From Fluviicola sp. (GTDB lineage Bacteria > Bacteroidota > Bacteroidia > Flavobacteriales_D > Crocinitomicaceae): a stretch of 64,000 nt of DNA. Positions 44,389-53,909 of this stretch are shown one piece after another (the stretch's first letter is position 1; each line of letters opens with the position of its first letter). A program made the position numbers and the translations under genes. The DNA is taken from the NCBI GenBank assembly GCA_017983675.1, contig JAGOAZ010000005.1, forward strand, positions 1 through 64,000. Direction: 5' to 3'. Below the pieces are notes generated by a model that made no database searches, had not been told where the DNA came from, and saw nothing but the letters and a program-made list of their open reading frames with translations.

Positions 44389-45906
44389 ATGCCAATAATA
44401 GGAAAGTTACTTAAGAAAACAACTGAATTTTCAACGAAACGAAACGCTTTCAAGGGGTTAGATTTCAAAGACCAACTGATTGCGTTGTCAAAGTTGTTGA
44501 AGTTTTCTGCAAAAACACGTTTTGGTCAATACCACGATTTTAACGCTGTTTTAGCGGACGAAGATTTAGTGAAAGCCTTTCAAGCCGCTGTTCCGTTTAC
44601 GGATTACGATGATTTGTACAATAAATGGTTGTACCGTTCTATAGCAGGAGAGAAAAACATAACATGGCCAGGGGTCGTAAAATATTTTGCCTTATCATCA
44701 GGAACAACTGGATCTCCGAGCAAACGAATTCCTGTTACCAAACAGATGATTCGCTCGTTTCAACGCACCACAATCAAACAATTTGCCGCGACATCGCGTT
44801 TGGATTTATCGCCGGTTTTTTATCAAAAATCGTTTTTGGCGGTTGGTGGATCAACCAAATTAGAACATGTCGGTAATCATATTGAAGGTGATTTATCAGG
44901 GATATTAAAAAAGCATACGTCTGTTGTGATGTTGCCGTTGACAAAGCCAGATCCAAAAACAGCAGCCATTAAAGATTGGAACAAGAAACTCGACAAAATG
45001 GTCGAAATGGCTCCACATTGGGACATTAGTACTGTTGCTGGTATTCCAAGTTGGTGCATCATGTTGATGGAACGTATTGTTGAGAAATACCAACTCAACA
45101 ACATTCACGAAATGTGGCCCAATTTTGAGCTATATGTTTATGGTGGCGTTTACATTGAGCCGTATTTGAAACGTTTTGAGAAATTGTGTGGTAAAAAAGT
45201 TCACACTTTAAACACCTATTTGTCTTCTGAGGGGTATTTTGCTTACCAAAACAGACCAGACACACACACCATGCAATTGTTGTTAAACACAGGGATTTTT
45301 TATGAATTTGTTCCGTTTAACACCGATAATTTTGATGAAAACGGAAACATTCATCAGCATGCGCAAGCATTAACCGTTGATGAGGTTGCCGTTGGCGAAG
45401 ACTATGTGTTGATAATTTCAACGAATGCTGGTTTGTGGCGTTATATGATTGGCGATTTGGTTCAGTTTACAGACGTGCAACGACGTGAAATTAAAATCAG
45501 CGGACGAATCAAACAATACTTGAGTTTGGTTGGCGAGCATTTATCGCTGGATAATATCAATGTTGCTATTCAAAGTACCATTGAAGAATTAGGTGTTTCT
45601 ATCCCAGAGTTTTGTTTGTATGCTGACGTTGCCACGCAAGCGCATTTTTGGTACTTTGGAACCGATCAACAAATAGACGGGAAAAAGGTAATGGAAACCG
45701 TTGACAAACATTTGTGTGAACTCAATGATGATTATCGTTCGGCACGAAAATACGACACGCTCAAATCGCCCGTTCCAAAATGTATTCCCACGAATAAATT
45801 CTATCAATACATGGAATTAAATGGTCGCTTGGGCTCACAAAATAAATTTCCACGTGTGATGAATCAACATCAATCCAAAGATTGGTGCTTGTTTTTAGGA
45901 GAATAA
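44389..45906 (+). CDS. GH3-family acyl-adenylating protein
   Basis: The 505-residue protein belongs to the GH3 auxin-responsive-promoter-like family within the ANL adenylating fold. Diagnostic segments are FALSSGTTGSPSKRIPVTKQM (ATP-binding loop), the central NTYLSSEGYFAYQ, and LIISTNAGLWRYMIGDLVQF followed by ISGRIKQYLSLVGEHLS. In plants GH3 enzymes join acyl acids to amino acids. The bacterial substrate is unknown. The 3' end overlaps the convergent DMT transporter gene by 37 nt. Confidence 0.85.
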   Translation: MPIIGKLLKKTTEFSTKRNAFKGLDFKDQLIALSKLLKFSAKTRFGQYHDFNAVLADEDLVKAFQAAVPFTDYDDLYNKWLYRSIAGEKNITWPGVVKYFALSSGTTGSPSKRIPVTKQMIRSFQRTTIKQFAATSRLDLSPVFYQKSFLAVGGSTKLEHVGNHIEGDLSGILKKHTSVVMLPLTKPDPKTAAIKDWNKKLDKMVEMAPHWDISTVAGIPSWCIMLMERIVEKYQLNNIHEMWPNFELYVYGGVYIEPYLKRFEKLCGKKVHTLNTYLSSEGYFAYQNRPDTHTMQLLLNTGIFYEFVPFNTDNFDENGNIHQHAQALTVDEVAVGEDYVLIISTNAGLWRYMIGDLVQFTDVQRREIKISGRIKQYLSLVGEHLSLDNINVAIQSTIEELGVSIPEFCLYADVATQAHFWYFGTDQQIDGKKVMETVDKHLCELNDDYRSARKYDTLKSPVPKCIPTNKFYQYMELNGRLGSQNKFPRVMNQHQSKDWCLFLGE

Positions 45907-46790
45907 GCCTGTTGTTCACGTAAGCGTTTGTATACCCCGTTTGCGATAACAAGTAATAATATGAGCAAGGATCCCCAATAAAAGTTTCCGCTAAGCATTT
46001 TGTCTTCGTGTAAAATTGGAATAGCCAACAAAATAGTATACACAGGCTCCAGGTTGATGCTCAATGAAACCGTAAAAGCACCGAGTTTTTTCATCACCTC
46101 GATGGTTGCTAAAAACGCAAAGGAAGTACACGCAATTCCTAAAAATAAGAGCCAGCCCAAATCAGAGCCCGACATGTGAAACAAGTGACTGTTGAATTTT
46201 TGTTGCGCAATAAAAATACCACTGATAAATAAAAAAGCGATGCCCATTTCGTGAAGTGTGATAGCTGAAGCAGGTGTTTCTTCAGCTAGTTTAGCATTGA
46301 AAACCGAAAACAACGCAGCGCATAATGCCGAAAACAAGCCGATATAAAGCGCGTTTAAATGACTAGCGTGAATACCACTCGAAACGATATAAATTCCCAC
46401 AACCACAATCAGTCCGAAACCAAATTCCACCCAAGAAAAGCGCTTTTTCATGATCAATGGTTCCAACCACGTAACGTGTAGCGTTGTCGTTGAGAGACAC
46501 AAAATACCCAATGAAGCCGTTGAAAGTTGAATGGAAGTATAAAAAGTCATCCAGTGAACCGCAACAATTATCCCCACACCAAAGACTTTCCAGCGGGTTT
46601 TACTGTCGGCAATTTTCCGGGGCAAACCGAGCCATTTCAACGCAAAAAAGAGCGAGACAAAAGCAATTAGCACACGAAACCAAACGATGTTCAATGCGTC
46701 AATGCGAATGATTTTTCCTAAAATACCGGTAAATCCCCACATGAAAATGATGACATGAAGCAATATATGGTATTTGTATTTTGAAAACAT
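45870..46790 (-). CDS. DMT superfamily (EamA) transporter
   Basis: The 306-residue protein has about ten membrane helices in two EamA repeats, the first beginning HILLHVIIFMWGFTGILGKII and the second around YIGLFSALCAALFSVFNAKLAE. Substrate unknown; the superfamily exports or imports metabolites. I place the start at ATG 46790 because a -7 box TACCTTTG ends five bases before it. An in-frame start at 46904 would run into the divergent fbp gene. The last 12 codons overlap the GH3 gene. Confidence 0.86.
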   Translation of the reverse strand: MFSKYKYHILLHVIIFMWGFTGILGKIIRIDALNIVWFRVLIAFVSLFFALKWLGLPRKIADSKTRWKVFGVGIIVAVHWMTFYTSIQLSTASLGILCLSTTTLHVTWLEPLIMKKRFSWVEFGFGLIVVVGIYIVSSGIHASHLNALYIGLFSALCAALFSVFNAKLAEETPASAITLHEMGIAFLFISGIFIAQQKFNSHLFHMSGSDLGWLLFLGIACTSFAFLATIEVMKKLGAFTVSLSINLEPVYTILLAIPILHEDKMLSGNFYWGSLLILLLVIANGVYKRLREQQAYSPKNKHQSLD

Positions 46791-46795
46791 TCTTC

Positions 46796-46803
46796 CAAAG
46801 GTA
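46796..46803 (-). promoter_or_regulatory. -7 box 5 nt before the DMT transporter ATG
   Basis: TACCTTTG on the minus strand matches TAnnTTTG, with GAAGA between it and the ATG at 46790. Confidence 0.45.
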
Positions 46804-46835
46804 GCAAAATGAAATAAAGTCTCTAATGAATTGCC

Positions 46836-46843
46836 TATCTTTG
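46836..46843 (+). promoter_or_regulatory. -7 box upstream of fbp
   Basis: TATCTTTG matches TAnnTTTG, 16 nt before the fbp ATG. Confidence 0.45.
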
Positions 46844-46859
46844 CCAAAAAACAAAAACT

Positions 46860-47873
46860 ATGTCGCATATCACCACACTCAGTGATTTTATCATCGATCG
46901 TCAAGCTGAATTTCCTGGAGCAACAGGAGAATTAACGCGTATCTTAAACGATATTGCAATTGCTTCGAAAATTGTTTCACGCGATGTGCGTCGAGCAGGA
47001 TTGGTGGATCACATTTTGGGTGCACAAGGTGAAATCAACATTCAAGGGGAAGAACAACAAAAGTTGGATGTTGTCGCAGACAATCAATTCATCAAAGTGT
47101 TTGAATCGAGTGGTGAGATTTGCGGAATAGCTTCTGAAGAAAACGACGACTTTGTGGCGTTTACATCCGAACGCGCAATGAATGGAAAATATGTGGTGTT
47201 GTTCGATCCGTTGGACGGTTCATCCAATATTGATGTTAATGTTTCTATTGGAACAATCTTTTCGATTTACAAACGTGTTTCACCTGTTGGAACGCCTGCT
47301 ACCTTAGCTGATATGTTGCAAAAAGGAACGGATCAAGTAGCAGCAGGTTATGTGTTGTACGGTTCATCTACCATGTTGGTGTACACCACAGGACACGGCG
47401 TTAATGGATTTACATTGGATCCATCGATAGGTGAATATTGTTTGTCGCACCCGAACATGCAAATGCCAGCAAATGGACGCATGTACGCTATGAATGAAGG
47501 AAACATTCACGAGTGCGAACAAGGTTTGCGCGATTACGTTGCGTTTTGTCAACAAGTTCAGGAAGACGGCAGACCGTATTCTGGTCGTTACATTGGTTCG
47601 TTGGTGGCAGATTTTCACCGCAACATGATCAAAGGAGGAATTTATATTTATCCGGTAACGAACCAAAGTCCAAAAGGCAAGTTGCGTTTGTTGTACGAGT
47701 GCAATCCATTGGCGTTTATTGCTGAACAAGCAGGCGGAATGGCAACGAATGGAACAGAGCGCATTTTAGACATGCAGCCAACGGCTTTACACGAACGTTG
47801 CGGTTATTACACGGGCTCTAAAAATATGATGCTTAAAGCGATTGCTTGTTTGGAGAAGGCGCGCAACAAGTAA
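46860..47873 (+). CDS. fbp: Class 1 fructose-1,6-bisphosphatase
   Basis: The 337-residue enzyme hydrolyses fructose 1,6-bisphosphate in gluconeogenesis. Metal-binding and active-site segments are present: [38 protein letters not shown] (the DPLDGSSN signature), [26 protein letters not shown] and [18 protein letters not shown]. Length is normal for class 1 FBPase. Divergent from the transporter gene, with its own -7 box at 46836. Confidence 0.96.
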   Translation: MSHITTLSDFIIDRQAEFPGATGELTRILNDIAIASKIVSRDVRRAGLVDHILGAQGEINIQGEEQQKLDVVADNQFIKVFESSGEICGIASEENDDFVAFTSERAMNGKYVVLFDPLDGSSNIDVNVSIGTIFSIYKRVSPVGTPATLADMLQKGTDQVAAGYVLYGSSTMLVYTTGHGVNGFTLDPSIGEYCLSHPNMQMPANGRMYAMNEGNIHECEQGLRDYVAFCQQVQEDGRPYSGRYIGSLVADFHRNMIKGGIYIYPVTNQSPKGKLRLLYECNPLAFIAEQAGGMATNGTERILDMQPTALHERCGYYTGSKNMMLKAIACLEKARNK

Positions 47874-47980
47874 ACGTCATTTTGATAATATTTTCAACAA
47901 TTTTTACCGAACTTTGTTGCTAGAAGGGGGCGCAAGGTGTTGTGTCCCCTAAACTATTTAACAGTTGGCGACAAATCAAT

Positions 47981-50900
47981 ATGGAACAAGCACAATTTTT
48001 AGCGCATTTTAAGCAACTCACCGGAATCGATGAAACCGCAAATGCCTTGCAACAAGCAGCAATTCGCATTCATTGGAAAGGTCTTGTGGGCTCTTCCAAA
48101 TCGATTGCAGCAGCAGCTGTTGCCGAGCAAGTTCCAGGTCACCATTTGTTTGTCTTAGAAGACAAAGAAGCAGCCGCTTATTTCTTGAACGATTTGGAGC
48201 AGTTGTATCCGGACAACAAACATATTTTATTTTATCCCGCTTCGTACCGCGTTCCTTACCAAGTAGAAGAAACCGACAATGCCAATGTGGTTGCCCGAGC
48301 TGAAGTTCTCGAAAAAGTAAATTCAGGTAAAAACACGTGGATTGTTTCCTATCCAAATGCCTTGTTTGAGCGGGTGCCAACACAAAAACGCTTGACTGAA
48401 AACACGTTGCGTGTGGAAAAAGGGAAAACGTATTCCATTGATTTTTTCAACGAATTATTATTGGAATTTGATTTTGAACGCGTCGATTTTGTGTACGAAC
48501 CTGGTCAGTTTTCTATTCGCGGAGGAATTGTCGATGTGTTCTCGTTTTCGAATGACCAACCATTTCGCATTGAGTTTTTTGGCGATGAGGTAGAGTCCAT
48601 CCGTACGTTTGATCCAGTTACGCAATTGTCGATCAATAACCATGTTCATTTTTCCATTGTACCCAATGTCCAACGCCAACTCGTTTTAGACGGAAACGGT
48701 ACTTTTCTGGAGTTTATCGGCAAACAAACTACCATTTGGTTAGCGTCCAATGATTTGGTGAAAGCAGGATTGGAAAAAGCATACGAAAAGGCCGTAAGCG
48801 TTTACGATGGTTTGCCACAAAACACGATAAAACACAGCTTGCCGAGCGAATTGTACATGCATCCCGCAGATTGGAAAGCACAAATCGAACACCATTCGTT
48901 GGTTGAATTTGGTCCAGAATATGCGTTTAAAGCTGCTGAAACCATTTCTTTTGTTGTGCAACAACAACCGACATTTAACAAGGATTTTGATTTGTTAAAA
49001 GAAGACTTGATACAACGCAAAAAAGCAGGCGCAACCAATTTGATTTTTTCCAATCAACCACAACAAATCGAACGCTTGTATCAGATTTTTGAAGATATTG
49101 GCGCAGCGGTTGATTTTACCCCAATGAGTATTGCTTTACACGAAGGATTTATCATCCCAAGTTTGAAGTTGGTTTGTTACACCGACCACCAGATTTTTGA
49201 GCGATACCACCGCTTTAAATTAAAAGAAGGTTTCCGCCAAGCGAAACAAGCGCTGACCCTGAAAGAAATTTACAACTTACAAAAAGGCGATTACGTAACA
49301 CACATTGATCATGGAGTTGGTCAATTTTCTGGTTTGCAAACGATTGATGTTAACGGAAAACCACAGGAAGCAATTCGATTGGTGTACCGTGATGGCGATG
49401 TGTTGTATGTCAGCATTCACTCGTTGCACCGCATTTCTAAGTTCACCGGAAAAGATGGTGCAGTTCCGAAAATGAACAAATTAGGAACGCAAACGTGGGC
49501 AACGTTAAAGCAAAAAACAAAAAAACGTATCAAAGAACTTGCGTTCGATTTGATTCAGTTGTATGCAAAACGCAAAGCACAACCTGGATTTGCGTTTACC
49601 CCCGATTCGTATTTACAAAATGAGCTAGAAGCGTCGTTTATGTACGAAGACACGCCTGATCAATTGAAAGCGACACAGGCAATCAAGGAAGACATGGAAA
49701 AACAAACGCCGATGGACCGTTTGATTTGTGGTGATGTTGGATTTGGGAAAACGGAAGTTGCCATTCGCGCAGCATTCAAAGCTGTGGCAGATAGCAAACA
49801 AGTAGCTGTTTTGGTGCCAACAACAATTTTGTGTCACCAGCATGCGCGATCGTTTGCAGAACGCTTGAAAAATTTTCCGTGTAAAGTAGATTATATCAAC
49901 CGTTTTAAATCGGCAAAAGAAATCACGGAAACCTTAAAAAAAGTAGCGAGTGGAGAAGTTGACATTCTGGTCGGCACACACAAGATTGTTGGGGACAAAG
50001 TAAAGTTCAAAGATTTGGGCTTGATCATCATTGACGAAGAACAAAAATTCGGTGTGGCGGTGAAAGACAAATTGAAAACCATGAAAACAACAGTGGATAC
50101 CTTGACCTTGACTGCAACGCCAATTCCGAGAACCTTACAGTTTTCATTAATGGGCGCACGTGATTTGAGCATCATCAACACGCCACCTCCTAATAGACAG
50201 CCAGTTTTGACAGAAGTAATGACTTTTCAAGAAGACGCCATTCGCGATGCGATTTCATACGAAGTTAGTCGTGGAGGACAGGTTTATTTTGTCAATAACC
50301 GCTTGTCTAATATCAAAGAAATTGCTGGAATGATTTCCAGGTTGTGTCCCGGAATTCGTGTTGGAATAGGTCACGGACAGATGGATGGCAAGCAATTGGA
50401 AAAAATCATGATGGATTTTATTCAAGGCGAATATGATGTATTGATTGCAACAACCATTATTGAATCGGGAATTGATATTTCTAATGCAAATACCATCATC
50501 ATCAACGATGCGCACAATTTTGGGTTAAGCGATTTGCACCAATTGCGGGGTCGTGTTGGTCGTTCGAATAAAAAAGGATTCTGTTATTTGATTTCTCAAC
50601 CCATTAGTTTGTTAACTTCTGAAGCGCGCAAACGATTGGAAGCCTTGGTTCAGTTTTCTGATTTGGGTTCCGGCTTCAACATTGCGATGAAGGATTTAGA
50701 TATTCGCGGCGCTGGAAATTTATTGGGCGGCGAACAAAGTGGTTTTATTTCTGAAATAGGATTTGAGATGTACCAAAAGATCTTGAACGAAGCGATGGAC
50801 GAGTTAAAAGAAGAGGAATTCAAAGACTTGTACGACGACCGAACAACCGAAACAATGGGCGCGCACTTTGTCAAAGATTGTGTCCTAGAAACCGATTTCG

Positions 50901-51325
50901 AGTTGCGTATTCCAGAGGATTACATCAACAATGTTTCGGAGCGCTTGAGCATTTATCAAGAAATCGATGGATTGAACACGGTTGAGGAATTAGCACAACA
51001 CAAACAACAGCTTATCGATCGCTTTGGCCCGATGCCACGCGTGGTGAAAGAGTTGTTCCGTTCGTTTGAATTGCGTTGGTTGGCTGAAAGTTTGGGCTTT
51101 GAAAAATTAGTTATCAAACAAGGATCGATGATTGGATATTTTGTGAGCAATCCTCAGTCCAAGTACTACGATTCAACGATTTTCACGCAAGTTTTGAAAT
51201 ACGTTCAGCGCGCACCAATGAATTGCAAAATGAGTGAGAAAAACGACCGTTTGCGCTTGATTTATACGCAGGTCATGAACATGGATCAAGCATTTGAGCG
51301 CTTGAATGAAATCTCTAATAATTAG
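47981..51325 (+). CDS. mfd: Transcription-repair coupling factor
   Basis: The 1114-residue translocase removes RNA polymerase stalled at DNA lesions and recruits UvrA. The N-terminal UvrB-like part (FYPASYRVPYQVEETDNANVVARAEVL, VDFVYEPGQFSIRGGIVDVF) is followed by the RNAP-interacting CarD-like domain (LQKGDYVTHIDHGVGQFSGL). The SF2 motor has Walker A GDVGFGKTE (584-592), IIDEEQKFG, TATPIPRTLQFSLMGARDLS and QLRGRVGRS, and the TRCF domain closes the protein. The ATG at 47981 is preferred over an in-frame GTG 39 nt upstream. uvrC lies 4 kb away. Confidence 0.96.
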   Translation: MEQAQFLAHFKQLTGIDETANALQQAAIRIHWKGLVGSSKSIAAAAVAEQVPGHHLFVLEDKEAAAYFLNDLEQLYPDNKHILFYPASYRVPYQVEETDNANVVARAEVLEKVNSGKNTWIVSYPNALFERVPTQKRLTENTLRVEKGKTYSIDFFNELLLEFDFERVDFVYEPGQFSIRGGIVDVFSFSNDQPFRIEFFGDEVESIRTFDPVTQLSINNHVHFSIVPNVQRQLVLDGNGTFLEFIGKQTTIWLASNDLVKAGLEKAYEKAVSVYDGLPQNTIKHSLPSELYMHPADWKAQIEHHSLVEFGPEYAFKAAETISFVVQQQPTFNKDFDLLKEDLIQRKKAGATNLIFSNQPQQIERLYQIFEDIGAAVDFTPMSIALHEGFIIPSLKLVCYTDHQIFERYHRFKLKEGFRQAKQALTLKEIYNLQKGDYVTHIDHGVGQFSGLQTIDVNGKPQEAIRLVYRDGDVLYVSIHSLHRISKFTGKDGAVPKMNKLGTQTWATLKQKTKKRIKELAFDLIQLYAKRKAQPGFAFTPDSYLQNELEASFMYEDTPDQLKATQAIKEDMEKQTPMDRLICGDVGFGKTEVAIRAAFKAVADSKQVAVLVPTTILCHQHARSFAERLKNFPCKVDYINRFKSAKEITETLKKVASGEVDILVGTHKIVGDKVKFKDLGLIIIDEEQKFGVAVKDKLKTMKTTVDTLTLTATPIPRTLQFSLMGARDLSIINTPPPNRQPVLTEVMTFQEDAIRDAISYEVSRGGQVYFVNNRLSNIKEIAGMISRLCPGIRVGIGHGQMDGKQLEKIMMDFIQGEYDVLIATTIIESGIDISNANTIIINDAHNFGLSDLHQLRGRVGRSNKKGFCYLISQPISLLTSEARKRLEALVQFSDLGSGFNIAMKDLDIRGAGNLLGGEQSGFISEIGFEMYQKILNEAMDELKEEEFKDLYDDRTTETMGAHFVKDCVLETDFELRIPEDYINNVSERLSIYQEIDGLNTVEELAQHKQQLIDRFGPMPRVVKELFRSFELRWLAESLGFEKLVIKQGSMIGYFVSNPQSKYYDSTIFTQVLKYVQRAPMNCKMSEKNDRLRLIYTQVMNMDQAFERLNEISNN

Positions 51326-51392
51326 TTATTTTTACAAAGACTAACACACAAAGAACAAAAGAACTTACCACATTTGATTTAATGTGCTGTTA

Positions 51393-52304
51393 ATGTTATC
51401 TTATTACTTTCACAAGTACTTGGATATGTTGATAGATTTATTTGAAAAAGGATTTAATAAAAATCATTTTTATTTTACCGTATTCATAACGCTATCAATT
51501 TTAATCCTTGAATTGATTTATGTTGGTTGGAAAAACTCTTCATTTAAGACAATTTTATTGTTTAACAAGTCTACACGAATAGATTTTTATTTGTGGATGA
51601 TTGAATCCTTTAATTTATTTAGTTTTTTTTCAATAGCACTTTCTTTTGCTTTGTGCTATTATTTGGTTGGGTTTTCTCCAAAGTCATTAAACTTTTCATT
51701 TTCCAACTCCCTTGTACAATATCTAGTTATTATTTTAATATTTGATTTTAAGAATTGGTTTAGCCACATTGTTTTTCATCGGTCTAAATTATTATGGCAA
51801 ATTCATGCATACCATCATTCGGCTACAAATTTTAATGTTTTTACACGACAACGAGCTCATTTTTTGGAAGTTGAGTTTAAGCGGTTTTTTGATATTCTTC
51901 CTTTTGTTTTTTTTGGCGCTCCTCCATCTTCTTATTTTTTTGTGCTAATTTTTGTTGAATGTCATCAAATGTTGATACATTCCAATGTTGAATCTGATTG
52001 GGGTTTTATAGGAAAACACGTCTTAATTTCACCAGCTGCACACAAAATCCATCACTCAATTGATGAGCGACATTTTGATGCTAATTTTGGTTTAGTATTT
52101 GTTTTTTGGGACAAATTGTTTAGAACGAGATTAATTACTACCGATAAAATCACGATTGGTATACCAGACAACCCATATAACAGAGGAATAATAAAAGACG
52201 TTTGGTTGTGTCAGGTTTTATTTATAAAAGTGACAATTGCAGTATTCAAAAGTAGAATTATACAAATAATCCGTTTCTTTTCGTTAAAACCAAAAGGCGA
52301 ATAA
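51393..52304 (+). CDS. Sterol desaturase / fatty acid hydroxylase family membrane enzyme
   Basis: The 303-residue integral membrane protein has the histidine clusters of the di-iron hydroxylase superfamily: HIVFHR, then QIHAYHHS, then HKIHHS near the C-terminus, with about four membrane helices. It probably hydroxylates or desaturates a lipid; the substrate is unknown. Start codon alternatives are GTG 51384, ATG 51393 and ATG 51426; 51393 gives a complete first segment. The gene is markedly T-rich and uses different codons from mfd directly upstream, so it may be a later acquisition. Confidence 0.8.
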   Translation: MLSYYFHKYLDMLIDLFEKGFNKNHFYFTVFITLSILILELIYVGWKNSSFKTILLFNKSTRIDFYLWMIESFNLFSFFSIALSFALCYYLVGFSPKSLNFSFSNSLVQYLVIILIFDFKNWFSHIVFHRSKLLWQIHAYHHSATNFNVFTRQRAHFLEVEFKRFFDILPFVFFGAPPSSYFFVLIFVECHQMLIHSNVESDWGFIGKHVLISPAAHKIHHSIDERHFDANFGLVFVFWDKLFRTRLITTDKITIGIPDNPYNRGIIKDVWLCQVLFIKVTIAVFKSRIIQIIRFFSLKPKGE

Positions 52305-52305
52305 C

Positions 52306-52629
52306 TCATAACATCTCGCTAAGCGAAATCGTACTATTAAAGTAAGAGACAACTTCTTTTCTGCTGCCTTCAAAGTAGTTTTTTAAGAGGTTGTCTGCCA
52401 AATAATTTCTGTATTCTTCTTTGGAGATTCGCGCCGAATAAATATGTCCGCGGCTAACAGGTTTGTGCTTGATGAATTTCTTCTTTTCTAAAATACGCAC
52501 AATAGTAGAAATCGTGTTGTACGCAGGACGCGGTTGTTCGTATAGCGCAACAATATCTTTCACTGCAGCTTTTTCAAGCGACCACAAACGTAACATTACT
52601 TTCTCTTCTGCTGGAGTTAGCCTTTCCAT
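52306..52629 (-). CDS. BlaI/MecI-family transcriptional repressor
   Basis: The 107-residue winged-helix protein reads LTPAEEKVMLRLWSLEKAAVKDIVALY, then AYNTISTIVRILEKKKFIKHK and GHIYSARISKEEY, the penicillinase-repressor pattern. Such repressors are normally released through cleavage signalled by a BlaR1-type M56 membrane peptidase. None is encoded in this window, so this copy is an orphan here or has its partner elsewhere. An inverted repeat GATAA-6-TTATC (52661-52676) lies just upstream and could be an operator. Confidence 0.88.
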   Translation of the reverse strand: MERLTPAEEKVMLRLWSLEKAAVKDIVALYEQPRPAYNTISTIVRILEKKKFIKHKPVSRGHIYSARISKEEYRNYLADNLLKNYFEGSRKEVVSYFNSTISLSEML

Positions 52630-52660
52630 CTTTTTTTATTTCAATTGTTAAAATTAACGA

Positions 52661-52676
52661 GATAAATCTAATTATC
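52661..52676. promoter_or_regulatory. Short inverted repeat upstream of blaI-like gene
   Basis: GATAA and TTATC flank six bases, in the 53-bp gap between the C1 peptidase gene and the repressor gene. Autoregulatory operator is only a guess. Confidence 0.2.
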
Positions 52677-52682
52677 AATGAT

Positions 52683-53879
52683 TTAATTCAACTTCAATTG
52701 TTGTTTGGTTGCTTTTGGAAGAGCTGACTTGTGCAAATATACATTGATCGTTTTGTAGCGGAAATAATGTTCAGACACATACAAATATCCTTGTGGTACG
52801 TTATCCGTTCCCCACGAGTTTTTCACCAAGAAATAACGCGTTCCATTTTGATCTTTGTACAAACCAACGATGTGCATTCCGTGGTCGTCTGTAGTGCGTT
52901 TTTCATCGTAACCTTTTTGACGTAATTCTTGCGTAATTGTTAATTCTTTCACCGGTTCTAAAAACGCATTGGAGCTTTTTTCAGCACCCGCATTGTTAAA
53001 TCCTTTGTTGTCTTTTCCTTTTACCTGAATGGTTGATGGATCTTCTGGTACTAATGCAATTCCTTGACGGAAATTAAATCCTTTTTCGCTGACATCAGCT
53101 CCCCAAGCAACAGTGTAGCCGTTTTCTAAGGCTGAAACAACTGTTTGAACCATATCTTCTAAAGGAACGTTGTAACTATCTCCAAATGCCCAGTTATCAG
53201 GAATGGTTAATTCACATGTTTCATAAAATGGATCGTTGCTAAAAGAAGTAATCGATACGTAATTAGACATATTTAATCCGATTGATTGCGCATATGATTT
53301 TGGCGTGTATTTTTTTCCTTTGTAAGTGAATTCTGTGATGTCGGGACCAAAATAAACATCTAACAAAGCATTAAATCCTTTTTTCCAATCAGCGCTAATT
53401 CCTTGTCCTTTTTGAACTTGAGAAAGAATTGCTTGCACGTAGCTATTTAATACTGCAAAAGCTTCTTCGTGGTTAAAACGAGCTGGCCCGTTTGGTTGAC
53501 CCGTATATACCTCTTTTGGAACAACGCCATATTTTTTCATGATAAAAGGAATGTCGTGAAAAGCACCGCCTTCTGCGAAATTGATTTTACCATCCATGCG
53601 AATAAAACGATCTGCTTTTTCTTCGTATGCTTTTCGCACAATGTACATTTCAGCTAGCAAATCTGGAGTTTGTACGCCTTGACGTATCAATTCGGATTCA
53701 AAAAAAGACAACGCCGAAAAACACCAACATGTACTCGTCATTCCTTGGTCTTCGACTGCTGTTGTTCCATGTTGCGCAATTTTGGTAAATTGATACGTGC
53801 TTTCTGGAGCATTTGTTGTTGTTTGAGCGAATGCAGCTGTGATTCCGAAGCAAAAAGAAAGATAAACGAGTTGTTTCAT
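52683..53879 (-). CDS. Exported C1 (bleomycin hydrolase-like) cysteine peptidase
   Basis: The 398-residue protein has a signal peptide (KQLVYLSFCFGITAAFA). The papain-fold catalytic residues are the oxyanion Gln45 and Cys51 in VEDQGMTSTCWCFSALSFFE, His in DDHGMHIVGLYKD, and Asn in LVKNSWGTDN. The layout, with long inserts between the Cys and His parts, fits the C1B aminopeptidase/bleomycin hydrolase-like group of Bacteroidota. It should act in the periplasm or outside. The ATG is 30 nt beyond the dprA stop, so both could share a transcript. Confidence 0.9.
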   Translation of the reverse strand: MKQLVYLSFCFGITAAFAQTTTNAPESTYQFTKIAQHGTTAVEDQGMTSTCWCFSALSFFESELIRQGVQTPDLLAEMYIVRKAYEEKADRFIRMDGKINFAEGGAFHDIPFIMKKYGVVPKEVYTGQPNGPARFNHEEAFAVLNSYVQAILSQVQKGQGISADWKKGFNALLDVYFGPDITEFTYKGKKYTPKSYAQSIGLNMSNYVSITSFSNDPFYETCELTIPDNWAFGDSYNVPLEDMVQTVVSALENGYTVAWGADVSEKGFNFRQGIALVPEDPSTIQVKGKDNKGFNNAGAEKSSNAFLEPVKELTITQELRQKGYDEKRTTDDHGMHIVGLYKDQNGTRYFLVKNSWGTDNVPQGYLYVSEHYFRYKTINVYLHKSALPKATKQQLKLN

Positions 53880-53909
53880 GCGAAGTTTTTTTGTTAAAAA
53901 TACAAACTT

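Noticed and set aside
45848..45863. TTTCCACGTGTGATG near the end of the GH3 gene as parS
   Set aside because: Right half-site TGATG does not match GAAACA.
46791..46904. Extended N-terminus of the DMT transporter
   Set aside because: Would overlap the divergent fbp start and lacks membrane-protein character; -7 box sits at 46796.
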